Assembly (NCBI GenBank): GCA_002409285.1
Contig: DHUT01000100.1
Span: 117,868-148,875, forward strand
Direction: 5' to 3'
From: Firmicutes bacterium UBA5227
GTDB taxonomy: Bacteria; Bacillota; Clostridia; Tissierellales; Sedimentibacteraceae
Length of the DNA: 31,008 bases
In this document: one piece after another, positions 14,803 to 22,996 of the stretch
Layout of the letters: each line of letters starts with the position of its first letter
Numbering within the stretch: the stretch's first letter is position 1
Made by a program: the position numbers and the translations under genes
Notes under the pieces: generated by a model
Databases searched by the model: none
What the model was told of the DNA's origin: nothing
What the model saw: the letters and a program-made list of their open reading frames with translations, nothing else

Positions 14803-15033
14803 TTGAGTAAGCAGCACAGGAAGGATAAGAAGTCCGGAGACAATAAATCTCTGCGTGCTTTCGCTTATGTCTCTCAGATTGGAACTACTATGGCGGCATC
14901 ATTATTGGTCGGGGTCGTGTCGGGAAAGTTTCTGGACAGCCTGCTTGGTACGAAGCCCTGGCTTTTGCTCGTTTTTTCACTGTTGGGTGTGGGTGCAGCA
15001 ATCAAATCTTTATTTGATATATCCAAAAAGTAA
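14803..15033 (+). CDS. atpZ: ATP synthase-associated protein AtpZ
   Basis: A 76-residue two-helix membrane protein of the AtpZ/AtpI group found at the head of Firmicute atp operons. After a charged N-terminus (KQHRKDKKSGDNK), the helices are at about residues 25-43 and 49-68, containing GTTMAASLLVGVVSGKFLD, which is the family pattern. Start at TTG 14803 is preferred because AAGGAGG lies 8 nt upstream, while the in-frame ATG at 14782 has none. AtpZ and AtpI are proposed to help c-ring assembly or Mg2+ supply. It is followed after 32 bp by atpI. Confidence 0.82.
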   Translation: MSKQHRKDKKSGDNKSLRAFAYVSQIGTTMAASLLVGVVSGKFLDSLLGTKPWLLLVFSLLGVGAAIKSLFDISKK

Positions 15034-15065
15034 CAAGCTAAAAATTTAGTATGGAGTTGAGAACT

Positions 15066-15437
15066 ATGAAATTGTCTGATTTGACTAAGAGAATGATTGT
15101 TTCAATATCAATTATAGCATTGATATGCATTTTCGGTTCAGCAATCTATTACCGTTCTATGGATTTTCTTCCTTTTATGTACGGAGTCTTTATAGGCTCT
15201 TTGGTCAGTATCGTTAAAGTCTTTCTTCTGGAACATGCGGTGGACAAAGCAATTACCATGGAACAGAAACACGCCGGAAACTATGTTGGTATCCAGCACA
15301 TGTTAAGGCTTCTGCTTTCCGGAGCTGTGTTAGTTTTAGGAGCTCTTGTGCCGCAGATTAGTTTATGGGGTGTTGCAGCCGGCGTTCTGACTTTTCAGCT
15401 TGCCACATATAGCTTAAAATTCAGTTCAAAATGGTAA
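15066..15437 (+). CDS. atpI: ATP synthase subunit I (AtpI-like)
   Basis: A 123-residue membrane protein with four hydrophobic helices, in the standard position directly before atpB. It contains FMYGVFIGSLVSIVKVFLLEHAVDKAI and MLRLLLSGAVLVLGAL, as in AtpI-like proteins of Clostridia. The ATG at 15066 has GGAG about 9 nt upstream; an ATG at 15051 (five residues longer) has no ribosome binding site. Its role is inferred as assistance in c-ring assembly, as for AtpI in other bacteria. Confidence 0.82.
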   Translation: MKLSDLTKRMIVSISIIALICIFGSAIYYRSMDFLPFMYGVFIGSLVSIVKVFLLEHAVDKAITMEQKHAGNYVGIQHMLRLLLSGAVLVLGALVPQISLWGVAAGVLTFQLATYSLKFSSKW

Positions 15438-15467
15438 GATTATAATTTTTAACAGGAGGTGTAGTCT

Positions 15468-16145
15468 ATGGGCTTAGAGGTAGATAATCTCTGGGTTGTA
15501 AATATTGCAGGCATTGAAGTATGGATAACAGAAACAATTTTTAATACGTGGATCATTATGTCGATTCTTATTGTGCTTGCAGTTATAATACGCATCAAGC
15601 TTCGAAGTTTTAAAATCGTCCCGAAAGGTCTTCAGAACGCAGCAGAAGCTGTTGTCGAAACATTCGATAACTTTGTAGTCAATACTTTAGGTGAAGGAAT
15701 CTCATATATAGCGCCTTGGTTTTTTATGGTTTTTGTGTTTATACTATCTTCTTGTCTGTTCAGTGTCTTTGGGCTTCGTGCACCAACAGCAGACTGGGCA
15801 ACAACTTTTGCGCTGGCATTTGCTACTTTCGTAATTATGATTTTCATGGGATTTAAACAGCGTAAAGGTAAATACTTGAAAGCTTTTTTCGAGCCAAATG
15901 TAATATTTTTTCCGCTGAATTTGATTGGAGAGATAGCTAAACCGATTTCTCTGAGTTTTCGACTCTTTGGGAATATGCTTTCCGGTACGATTATTTTGAC
16001 ACTTTATTATTCACTGACACCGTTATTAGTCCAGATTGGTATTCCTGCATTGCTTCATGCATTTTTTGATGTAATATTCGGGGCATTGCAAACTTATATA
16101 TTTGTTATTATAAGCCTTATGTATGTTAAAGGCGCAGTGGAATAA
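15468..16145 (+). CDS. atpB: ATP synthase F0 subunit a
   Basis: A 225-residue integral membrane stator subunit that forms the ion half-channels against the c-ring. The essential arginine is present in SLSFRLFGNMLSG, preceded by FPLNLIGEIAKPI, and the last helix carries the conserved HAFFDVIFGALQTYIFVIIS region with the polar Gln. Five to six helices. AGGAGG is 8 nt upstream of the ATG. Starts the structural F0 block. Confidence 0.97.
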   Translation: MGLEVDNLWVVNIAGIEVWITETIFNTWIIMSILIVLAVIIRIKLRSFKIVPKGLQNAAEAVVETFDNFVVNTLGEGISYIAPWFFMVFVFILSSCLFSVFGLRAPTADWATTFALAFATFVIMIFMGFKQRKGKYLKAFFEPNVIFFPLNLIGEIAKPISLSFRLFGNMLSGTIILTLYYSLTPLLVQIGIPALLHAFFDVIFGALQTYIFVIISLMYVKGAVE

Positions 16146-16187
16146 TTCACTGTAAATTTATTACAAAAAAAGATTGGAGGAACTATT

Positions 16188-16463
16188 ATGCAAGATCCAT
16201 TAGCATTTGTCATTGGTATAGCGCACATTGCAGCTGCGTTAGCATTACTTAACGGAGTAACCACCACATTCGGGCAGGCAAAAATCGCCGCCCAGGCCAT
16301 CGAATCTATGGCCAGACAGCCTGAAGCCGCTGATTCGATTCGAAGCACCATGTTTGTCGGCTTGGCTATGGGTGAGACATCCGGTATTTACGGCCTTTTG
16401 ATTGCCATCATCATGCTCTTTGCCAATCCGCTGGTAGATATTTTACTTAACTACCTTGGTTAA
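16188..16463 (+). CDS. atpE: ATP synthase F0 subunit c, Na+-type residue pattern
   Basis: A 91-residue two-helix c-ring subunit. The polar loop ARQPEA (42-47) and ion-binding Glu63 are present. Around the site, Gln30, Glu63, Thr64, Ser65 and Tyr68 correspond to Gln32, Glu65, Ser66, Thr67 and Tyr70 of the Na+-binding c subunit of Ilyobacter tartaricus, so Na+ coupling is predicted. Helix 1 is unusual: the GxGxGxGxG packing motif reads G23-T25-T27-G29-A31, with two glycines replaced by threonine and one by alanine, which could change ring packing or stoichiometry. TTGGAGGAACT precedes the ATG. This is a single c gene with no duplicate copies nearby. Confidence 0.95.
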   Translation: MQDPLAFVIGIAHIAAALALLNGVTTTFGQAKIAAQAIESMARQPEAADSIRSTMFVGLAMGETSGIYGLLIAIIMLFANPLVDILLNYLG

Positions 16464-16502
16464 AAGAGTATATAAGACAGGAGAAAGGAGGTCGCAAAAA
16501 CA

Positions 16503-17057
16503 TTGTATAATGAGATAATGCTTGTGTCTAAGGTTGTACCTGAAGGTCGTGTTTTTGCTATGGATACGCAGACTTTGATCAGCATTGGCATCCAATTGTT
16601 TAATGGGATTATTCTGTTTGCAGTATTGGGATTTATTCTTTACAAACCGCTCAAGAATTTTATGCAGAAACGTACAGAAAGGATTCAGAGTCAGATTGAC
16701 GACACAGATGAGAAAATGGCCGAAGCACAAGAACTTATGGCAAAGTATGACAGAAAAATAAATGATATAGACAAAGAACGTATGAAGGTTCTTGAAGATG
16801 CACGGCTTAAAGCTGAAAATGAAAGAAAAATAATTTTAGAAGAAGCCATGAAAGAGGCAGATGAAATTAAAAGACGCTCGTCAGAGAGTGCACTTTCAGA
16901 TCAGAAACGTCTCCAGGAGGAAGCACGGATTTATATCATTGATCTTGCCTCTCTTATGGCTGAAAAGTATATTGATCAAGCCATTGATCCAAAGACTCAG
17001 GATAAGATTTTTGAGGAAACTTTAGCTCAGATGGAGGGTGCGAAATGGCAAGACTAA
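16503..17057 (+). CDS. atpF: ATP synthase F0 subunit b
   Basis: A 184-residue peripheral-stalk subunit: one N-terminal membrane helix (about residues 25-47), then a long charged coiled-coil (RTERIQSQIDDTDEKMAEAQ to the end). The TTG at 16503 is used as start because GGAGG (16487-16491) lies 11 nt upstream; internal ATGs at 16518 and 16560 are possible, but the extra N-terminal segment ending in EGRVFAMDTQTL seems part of the family. It overlaps atpH by 13 bp, implying coupled translation. Confidence 0.93.
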   Translation: MYNEIMLVSKVVPEGRVFAMDTQTLISIGIQLFNGIILFAVLGFILYKPLKNFMQKRTERIQSQIDDTDEKMAEAQELMAKYDRKINDIDKERMKVLEDARLKAENERKIILEEAMKEADEIKRRSSESALSDQKRLQEEARIYIIDLASLMAEKYIDQAIDPKTQDKIFEETLAQMEGAKWQD

Positions 17058-17575
17058 AAGATCGTTACGCTGTAGAACTTTTGGGACTTTCAGAAGAAAA
17101 AGGTACCCTAAAAGAGGATTTAGAACAAGTGATCTTGATGAGGGATACTCTTGAAGATCCCAATGTGCAAGCCTTTCTTATGGATTCACATATACTGGAT
17201 CCTGTTAAACACAAACTTTTCGCAGATTCATTTTCAGGGAAAATCCCCGAACATCTGCTGAAATTTCTGTATCTTATGATTCATGAGAATCAAGAATCAC
17301 TGATTATCCCTGTATTAACGGAATATATAGACCGGGCAAACAGGCATCTGGGTAAAATGGAGGCAAAAGTTGTTTCTGCCAAAGCACTTACAGAAGAACA
17401 GACTGAATCTATCCGTAATGCATTATCCAGGAAATTAGATATGCCTGTTGAAATCAGGGTTTCAGTTGATCCCGGGTTAATAGGTGGTTTCTATGTCCTT
17501 GCAAACGGTCACGTTTTTGATGGTACAGTGAAGTCTGATTTGAATAATATGAAAAGAACACTTAAAGAGAGGTAG
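17045..17575 (+). CDS. atpH: ATP synthase F1 subunit delta
   Basis: A 176-residue stator subunit linking the b dimer to the top of the F1 hexamer. N-terminal helical domain with RYAVELLGLSEEKG and a C-terminal part with VVSAKALTEEQTESIRNALS and VDPGLIGGFYVLANGHVFDGTVKSDL, the conserved OSCP/delta C-terminal signature. GGAGGG lies 7 nt upstream. Expected position between atpF and atpA. Confidence 0.96.
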   Translation: MARLKDRYAVELLGLSEEKGTLKEDLEQVILMRDTLEDPNVQAFLMDSHILDPVKHKLFADSFSGKIPEHLLKFLYLMIHENQESLIIPVLTEYIDRANRHLGKMEAKVVSAKALTEEQTESIRNALSRKLDMPVEIRVSVDPGLIGGFYVLANGHVFDGTVKSDLNNMKRTLKER

Positions 17576-17581
17576 TTATGA

Positions 17582-19093
17582 ATGCAAGTTAATACTGATG
17601 AAATCAGCAAGATGATAAAACAACAAATTGAGTCTTATTCATCCAGGCTGGATTTTTCTGAAGTCGGTGCAGTCATACAGATCGGGGACGGCATTGCACG
17701 GGTATCCGGTTTGGACAGTGCAATGAGCGGCGAGCTCCTGGAGTTTCCTAACGGGATCTACGGTATGGCGCTGAATTTGGATGAAGACAGTATCGGAGTT
17801 GTAGTTATGGGCTCTGACGTAGGTATTAAAGAAGGAGATCCTGTTAAATTAACGGGAAGAATGGCTGAAGTTCCGGTAGGAGACAGCCTGTTGGGGCGTG
17901 TCATCAATGCTCTTGGCGAACCGCTTGACGACAAGGGTGCGCTTATGGCGGATACTTACCGTAAAATAGAGAGCCCTGCGCCGAGTGTAATTATGCGTCG
18001 GGAAGTAAATCAGCCATTACAGACAGGTATTAAAGCAATTGATGCACTTGTGCCGATTGGGAAAGGTCAGAGGGAACTGATTATAGGTGACCGGGAGACA
18101 GGAAAGACCGCTATTGGTATTGATACAATTATTAACCAGAAAGGAAAAGATGTCTATTGTGTATATGTTTCAATCGGACAAAAGGTATCAACGGTTGCCC
18201 GCATTATCAAAATACTGAATCAGACCGGTGCCATGGACTACACGACAGTGGTTATGGCAAGTGCTGCTGATTCTGCATCCTTGCAGTATATTTCTCCGTA
18301 CGCAGGCTGTGCAATCGCTGAAGAATGGATGCTGCAGGGAAAGGATGTTCTGATTGTTTACGATGACCTGTCCAAGCATGCGACGGCCTATCGTGCCATA
18401 AGCCTGCTTCTGCGCCGTCCGCCCGGACGTGAAGCCTATCCGGGAGATGTTTTTTATCTACATTCAAGGTTACTGGAACGTGCTGCATGTATGAGCAAAG
18501 ACTATGGCGGAGGAACTTTGACAGCCCTGCCCATTGTAGAGACGCAGGAAGGTGATATCTCTGCCTACATTCCAACGAATATTATATCTATAACAGATGG
18601 ACAGATTTATCTGGAAGCAGATCTTTTCAACAGCGGTATTCGTCCGGCTATTAATCCAGGCTTGTCCGTTTCAAGAGTCGGCGGTTCAGCTCAGATTCCC
18701 GCAATAAAAGAAATGGCAGGTCCACTCCGAATTGAGTTTGCTCAATACAAAGAACTGGCTGCTTTTTCGCAGTTCGGTTCTGATCTTAACCAGGATACAC
18801 TGGAACGTCTGAATTATGGAGAAAGCATTATGGAGACCCTTAAACAGCCGCAATATAAACCGGTTCCGGTTGAATACCAGGTTTTGATTCTTTATGCCTT
18901 GAGCAACAAGCATATGGTAGGAATAAACTTAAGACAAATCCGCAAGTTTCAGAATGACTTCATTGATTATGTAGATAAACATGCTGCTTATATTAAAGAG
19001 GAAATCAGGAAAACCGGGAAAGTTTCTGAAGAGCTTAGGAAAGATATCAATGTGATGATCGCTGAGGTCAAAAAAGAGCATGACTACAGTTAG
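17582..19093 (+). CDS. atpA: ATP synthase F1 subunit alpha
   Basis: A 503-residue non-catalytic nucleotide-binding subunit. P-loop GDRETGKTA near residue 170, the PGREAYPGDVFYLHSRLLER segment, and the alpha signature PAINPGLSVSRVGGSAQ including the arginine finger are present. Full family length. AGAGAGG is at the usual distance before the ATG. Codon usage in this and atpD is visibly more GC-rich than the flanking genes, which fits high expression and need not mean transfer. Confidence 0.98.
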   Translation: MQVNTDEISKMIKQQIESYSSRLDFSEVGAVIQIGDGIARVSGLDSAMSGELLEFPNGIYGMALNLDEDSIGVVVMGSDVGIKEGDPVKLTGRMAEVPVGDSLLGRVINALGEPLDDKGALMADTYRKIESPAPSVIMRREVNQPLQTGIKAIDALVPIGKGQRELIIGDRETGKTAIGIDTIINQKGKDVYCVYVSIGQKVSTVARIIKILNQTGAMDYTTVVMASAADSASLQYISPYAGCAIAEEWMLQGKDVLIVYDDLSKHATAYRAISLLLRRPPGREAYPGDVFYLHSRLLERAACMSKDYGGGTLTALPIVETQEGDISAYIPTNIISITDGQIYLEADLFNSGIRPAINPGLSVSRVGGSAQIPAIKEMAGPLRIEFAQYKELAAFSQFGSDLNQDTLERLNYGESIMETLKQPQYKPVPVEYQVLILYALSNKHMVGINLRQIRKFQNDFIDYVDKHAAYIKEEIRKTGKVSEELRKDINVMIAEVKKEHDYS

Positions 19094-19104
19094 GAGGTAT
19101 TTAT

Positions 19105-19974
19105 GTGAGTTCGATGAGAAGTATTAAACAAAGAATTACAAATGTCCGTTCTGTAGAACAGATAATTAAGGCCATGGATATGGTTGCTTCCACAAAGCTC
19201 CATAAGGCGAGAGCGCAGTTGAACGGGGTTCGCCCCATTTACTATGAACTGAAGCGCATGACAGAAGAACTTAGCAGCACCAACAGTGCAAAATCGCATA
19301 TTTTTTTTAATGAACGTGAAGTAAAGAATTCTTTGTATATAGTATTGACCAGCGACAGAGGGCTTTCCGGCAGCTATAACACTAATATTGCGTCCAAGGC
19401 TCTTGAACATATGAATCAGAAGAAAAATGAAAAAATAATCGTTGTAGGTTCAAAAGGTAACGAATATTTCAAAAGAAAAGGTAAAAATATTCTCTATTCT
19501 TTTACTGATGTAGACGATGCACAGGTGTATTACAGCAGCGAAAGAGTTGCAAAACGATTGATTGATGTCTACTTGTCCGGGAAGGTGGATGAAGTTTTTA
19601 TAGCCTATACTCATTTTGAGTCGGTCTTAAGCTATGTGCCTGTGGTGGAGAAACTGCTGCCTGTGGCTACAAACCCGGCAAAGGACTCAGACTATGACGA
19701 TAAGAGCTATGAACCGGACATCGACACATTTATTGACCATGTGATTCCGCTGTACCTGCATATGAACTTATTTCGGGCATATTCGGAATCCCATACCAGT
19801 GAACAGGCAGCCAGGATGGTCAATATGGATGCGGCCGGAAAGAATGCATCAGATCTCATTGAAGAATTAAATCATATGTATAACCGTAAACGTCAGGCAG
19901 ATATCACACAGGAGATTAGCGAAATCGTAGGAAGTGTAAATGTTTTGAATAAAGGTGAAATAGATGAAAAATGA
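19105..19974 (+). CDS. atpG: ATP synthase F1 subunit gamma
   Basis: A 289-residue rotor shaft subunit with the N-terminal helix SIKQRITNVRSVEQIIKAMDMVASTKL, the central LTSDRGLSGSYNTNI and the C-terminal MDAAGKNASDLIEELNHMYNRKRQADITQEISEI signature truncated here to its key words: MDAA, NR, RQA, ITQEI. Start is GTG at 19105, with AGGAGG 7 nt upstream; the ATG at 19102 is out of frame. It overlaps atpD by 11 bp. Confidence 0.97.
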   Translation: MSSMRSIKQRITNVRSVEQIIKAMDMVASTKLHKARAQLNGVRPIYYELKRMTEELSSTNSAKSHIFFNEREVKNSLYIVLTSDRGLSGSYNTNIASKALEHMNQKKNEKIIVVGSKGNEYFKRKGKNILYSFTDVDDAQVYYSSERVAKRLIDVYLSGKVDEVFIAYTHFESVLSYVPVVEKLLPVATNPAKDSDYDDKSYEPDIDTFIDHVIPLYLHMNLFRAYSESHTSEQAARMVNMDAAGKNASDLIEELNHMYNRKRQADITQEISEIVGSVNVLNKGEIDEK

Positions 19975-21364
19975 AAATATAGGTAAAATAATTCAAATAA
20001 TAGGTGCAGTTATTGATGTTCGCTTCGAAGGTGAAGTGCCTTCTTTATATAATGCAATCGAAGTACCGTTCAATGAGGCGACAGTGGTATTGGAAGTCCT
20101 GCAACATCTTGGAAATCATACGGTGCGATGTATTTCCATGCATCCCACTGACGGACTGACCCGTGGTATGGAAGCCATGGACACGGGGTCTCCGATTATT
20201 GTGCCCGTGGGGGAAGAGGTTCTGGGCAGAATGGTAAATGTTCTGGGACATCCGATTGATAACAGACCGGCTATAGAAGCAAAAGAATATGCACCAATTC
20301 ACAGAGATCCTCCGGGCCTTTCCGAACAGGCTACCAGCCCGGAGATGCTGGAGACCGGTATTAAGGCAATTGATTTGCTTTGCCCTTTCTCCAAGGGCGG
20401 TAAGATAGGCTTGTTCGGTGGTGCAGGAGTAGGAAAGACCGTTCTTATCATGGAGCTTATAGAAAGTATTGCCAAGGAACATGGCGGATATTCAGTTTTT
20501 GCAGGTGTTGGCGAACGTACCCGTGAGGGCAATGATTTATATTACGATATGAAAAATTCCGGAGTAATTGATAAAACCGCTTTAGTTTTCGGACAGATGA
20601 ATGAACCTCCGGGAGTAAGGATGAGGGTGGCTCTTTCAGGCCTGACTATGGCTGAGTATTTCCGTGATAAAATGCAGCAGGATGTATTGCTTTTCATTGA
20701 TAATATTTTCCGTTTTGTGCAGGCAGGTTCAGAAGTATCAGCGTTGCTGGGGCGTACGCCCAGTGCTGTGGGATATCAGCCTACCCTTGCCACGGAGATT
20801 GGTTCCCTTCAGGAACGCATTACATCGACCAAGTCCGGTTCAATCACCTCTGTGCAGGCAATTTATGTACCTGCGGATGATTTTACCGATCCGGCGACAG
20901 CTACTACATTTGCTCATCTGGATGCGGTGACAGTTTTGTCCAGATCCATTGTTGAACAAGGCATATATCCTGCAGTCGATCCGCTTAACTCCTCATCACG
21001 TATTCTGGATGCAAGCATTGTAGGGTTGGAGCATTATCGTGTTGCAAGGGCCGTTCAGAGCATCCTGCAGCGTTATAAAGATCTTCAGGATATTGTTGCG
21101 ATTCTTGGTATGGATGAACTTTCTGAAGACGAAAAACAAATTGTCAACAGAGCCAGAAAGATCCAGCGCTTTTTGTCACAGCCCTTTTATGTTGCCGAGA
21201 AATTCACTTCCATACCCGGGCGTCATGTGCCTATAGATGAAACTATCCGCGGCTTCAAAGAAATTATTGAAGGAGACCATGACGATATACCGGAAGGCTA
21301 CTTCCTCAATGCAGGAACTATTGATGAAGTCGTGGAAAAATACAAGAACGCAAAAGGGGATTAA
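19964..21364 (+). CDS. atpD: ATP synthase F1 subunit beta
   Basis: A 466-residue catalytic subunit. P-loop GGAGVGKTVLIMELI, catalytic Glu and following arginine in GVGERTREGNDLY, the Walker B region VLLFIDNIFRF and the PAVDPLNSSSRILD signature are intact, as is the C-terminal YFLNAGTIDEVVEKY. Start overlaps the end of atpG; AAAGGTG is the ribosome binding site. The protein hydrolyses or makes ATP at the alpha-beta interface. Confidence 0.98.
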   Translation: MKNENIGKIIQIIGAVIDVRFEGEVPSLYNAIEVPFNEATVVLEVLQHLGNHTVRCISMHPTDGLTRGMEAMDTGSPIIVPVGEEVLGRMVNVLGHPIDNRPAIEAKEYAPIHRDPPGLSEQATSPEMLETGIKAIDLLCPFSKGGKIGLFGGAGVGKTVLIMELIESIAKEHGGYSVFAGVGERTREGNDLYYDMKNSGVIDKTALVFGQMNEPPGVRMRVALSGLTMAEYFRDKMQQDVLLFIDNIFRFVQAGSEVSALLGRTPSAVGYQPTLATEIGSLQERITSTKSGSITSVQAIYVPADDFTDPATATTFAHLDAVTVLSRSIVEQGIYPAVDPLNSSSRILDASIVGLEHYRVARAVQSILQRYKDLQDIVAILGMDELSEDEKQIVNRARKIQRFLSQPFYVAEKFTSIPGRHVPIDETIRGFKEIIEGDHDDIPEGYFLNAGTIDEVVEKYKNAKGD

Positions 21365-21365
21365 T

Positions 21366-21839
21366 ATGTCAGAACAACAAACCAATTTTCCAAATGAAAA
21401 GAAGATTAACCTTAAAATAACTACTCCCCGTGGACTAAAATTCGTTGAAAAAGCCGATATGCTTATTATGCGTTGCATTGACGGCGATCTCGGTGTACTT
21501 CCCGGTCATGCTCCGGTTTCTGTTGTGCTTGGTGATGGTATTCTCCGCATTTTAAATAATGGAGTTGAAAAAAAACTTGCCTTGTTTGGGGGTATTGCCG
21601 AAATAGGCAGCAAGGATGTGAATATTTTCAGCACCATCGCCCAGCGTCCGGAAGAAATCGATCTTGAACGCGCCATAGCAGACCGTGAAAAAGCTGAAGC
21701 AGCTATGCATGAAGAATCCGAAGATTTACAGGTTCAAAGAGTACAGGTTTTGTTACGCCATTCTATGGTTCGTATTGAAGTCAGCTCACATCTTGGAGAA
21801 GCTGATTATTCTAATGACGGTGGCGATGAAATTTTATAG
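21366..21839 (+). CDS. atpC: ATP synthase F1 subunit epsilon
   Basis: A 157-residue central-stalk subunit: beta-sandwich N-terminal domain with the GDLGVLPGHAPVSVVLGDG signature, then a helical C-terminal domain (EEIDLERAIADREKAEAAMH). The ATG at 21366 has AAGGGG 5 nt upstream and sits 1 bp after the atpD stop; the longer open frame starting at 21237 lies inside atpD and is not used. About 20 residues longer than many epsilon subunits, with an acidic tail ending DYSNDGGDEIL. Last gene of the operon. Confidence 0.95.
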   Translation: MSEQQTNFPNEKKINLKITTPRGLKFVEKADMLIMRCIDGDLGVLPGHAPVSVVLGDGILRILNNGVEKKLALFGGIAEIGSKDVNIFSTIAQRPEEIDLERAIADREKAEAAMHEESEDLQVQRVQVLLRHSMVRIEVSSHLGEADYSNDGGDEIL

Positions 21840-21968
21840 ATACTTACCGTTATAATTATAATGTTTCTATACATTACTATGAAAATTTCCGGACGGCTTC
21901 ATAGAGCTGAAAGTGCAAAACGCTATGGAACAATGAAAAGTTACATTAAATTATTTCAAATTTTTCAT

Positions 21969-22020
21969 AATAAGAACAGATTTTACAGGCTGTACTGTAT
22001 AATTTGTTCTTATTTATTTT
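21969..22020 (+). terminator. Probable terminator of the atp operon
   Basis: AATAAGAACA (21969-21978) pairs perfectly with TGTTCTTATT (22005-22014), with inner ACAG/CTGT, followed by TATTTT. The stem is long and the T-run short. The rest of 21840-22110 shows no gene I can support. Confidence 0.55.
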
Positions 22021-22111
22021 GCCTTATGACATTGCCGTTTACTATTCACAGTCAAAAATTTTCTTATTGAACTATTAGGGCGTTCTGTTTCATAGATTAT
22101 TTATATTTAAT

Positions 22112-22140
22112 TGCAACCTTTTCTTCATTGTGTCGTCTAA
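22112..22140 (+). promoter_or_regulatory. ECF sigma-type promoter, probably autoregulated
   Basis: TGCAAC (22112-22117), exactly 16 bp, CGTCTAA (22134-22140). This is the TGxAAC-N16-CGTC layout typical of promoters read by ECF sigma factors, and it sits directly before the ECF sigma gene. The transcription start would fall near 22146, just before the ribosome binding site. Confidence 0.75.
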
Positions 22141-22160
22141 ATAGTTGGGAGGAGCATAAG

Positions 22161-22694
22161 GTGGAGGAAAGTTTATTAATAAGGAGACTGAAAAGAGGAA
22201 AAGAAGACGCATATGTGCAAGTAGTCCATGACTGCGGGAACAGGCTTCTGAAAACCTGCTGTCTTATGCTTGGGAGCAGGGAAGAAGCAGAAGATGTGGT
22301 TCAGGAAACCTTTATAAAGGTTTTTGAAAATATCGGGCAATTCAAGGGAAATTCGTCATTGTATACATGGATTTATACCATAGCTCTCAACCTGTCCAGA
22401 GACAGGCTGAAAAGAAAAAGGAATGTGCTTAGCTTTCAGGATGATCTGGATGAATGGAATGAAGATGACAATGTGGAATCCCATGTAGAAAAAAGCATTG
22501 ATAGAGAAGTATTAAAAAAAGAGCTTTTCAAATTGCACCCCATGTATATGGAAGTTATGACGTTGTTTTATTTCGAAGAGCTTTCAATAAAGGAAATTTC
22601 AGCACTGCTTAATGAAAAGGAAGGGACTGTTAAAAGCAGGCTGTCAAGAGGAAGAAATATATTGAAAGAAAACCTGACTAAAGGGGGTTTATAA
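22161..22694 (+). CDS. ECF-family RNA polymerase sigma factor
   Basis: A 177-residue sigma-70 family ECF factor. Region 2 has REEAEDVVQETFIKVFENIGQF and YTWIYTIALNLSRDRLKRKR; region 4 has HPMYMEVMTLFYFEELSIKEISALL followed by the helix-turn-helix end EGTVKSRLSRGRNILK. GTG at 22161 is the start because GGGAGGAG lies 8 nt upstream and the ECF promoter at 22112-22140 places any earlier start outside the transcript. It overlaps the next gene by 1 bp. Likely held inactive by the small membrane protein that follows and autoregulated through its own promoter. The signal and regulon are unknown. Confidence 0.95.
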   Translation: MEESLLIRRLKRGKEDAYVQVVHDCGNRLLKTCCLMLGSREEAEDVVQETFIKVFENIGQFKGNSSLYTWIYTIALNLSRDRLKRKRNVLSFQDDLDEWNEDDNVESHVEKSIDREVLKKELFKLHPMYMEVMTLFYFEELSIKEISALLNEKEGTVKSRLSRGRNILKENLTKGGL

Positions 22695-22996
22695 TGGATA
22701 GCCTTGAAAAAGAAATAAAAAAAATAATGAAAGAAGAAACATCAGATATTGTGCTTTCACAAAAAGCCGCAGACAACATACTCAGTCACAGAAAAAAGAA
22801 CATAAAAGAAAGAATTGACGGATTGTTAAACAGGGAAATAAAGATTCCACTGGCACCTGTAATAATCGGGTTTGCAGCCTTGTTTGCTGTTACATTGATT
22901 CCCTGGAACATATTCAATTCTCAAAGCATAAAAATAATTGACATATGTGGCTCACAGGTTATTATCTCTGAAAGCAGAGAGGTGGGAATGAAATGA
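22694..22996 (+). CDS. Small single-span membrane protein, putative anti-sigma factor
   Basis: A 100-residue protein with a cytosolic-type N-terminus of about 55 charged residues (DSLEKEIKKIMKEETSD), one hydrophobic helix (about 52-72, PLAPVIIGFAALFAVTLIPW) and a short outer tail. I see no zinc-binding HxxxCxxC motif of ZAS anti-sigma factors. Its role is inferred from position: the ATG overlaps the sigma stop codon (TAATG) and the end overlaps the next gene by 4 bp. Most likely an atypical membrane anti-sigma factor. Confidence 0.75.
   Translation: MDSLEKEIKKIMKEETSDIVLSQKAADNILSHRKKNIKERIDGLLNREIKIPLAPVIIGFAALFAVTLIPWNIFNSQSIKIIDICGSQVIISESREVGMK

Noticed and set aside
17582..21364. Recent horizontal transfer of the atp operon because of higher GC
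   Set aside because: Codon bias in highly expressed genes explains the difference, and the operon order is ordinary for Firmicutes.
21237..21365. Upstream extension of atpC
   Set aside because: This part lies inside atpD in another frame; the ATG at 21366 with AAGGGG is the proper start.
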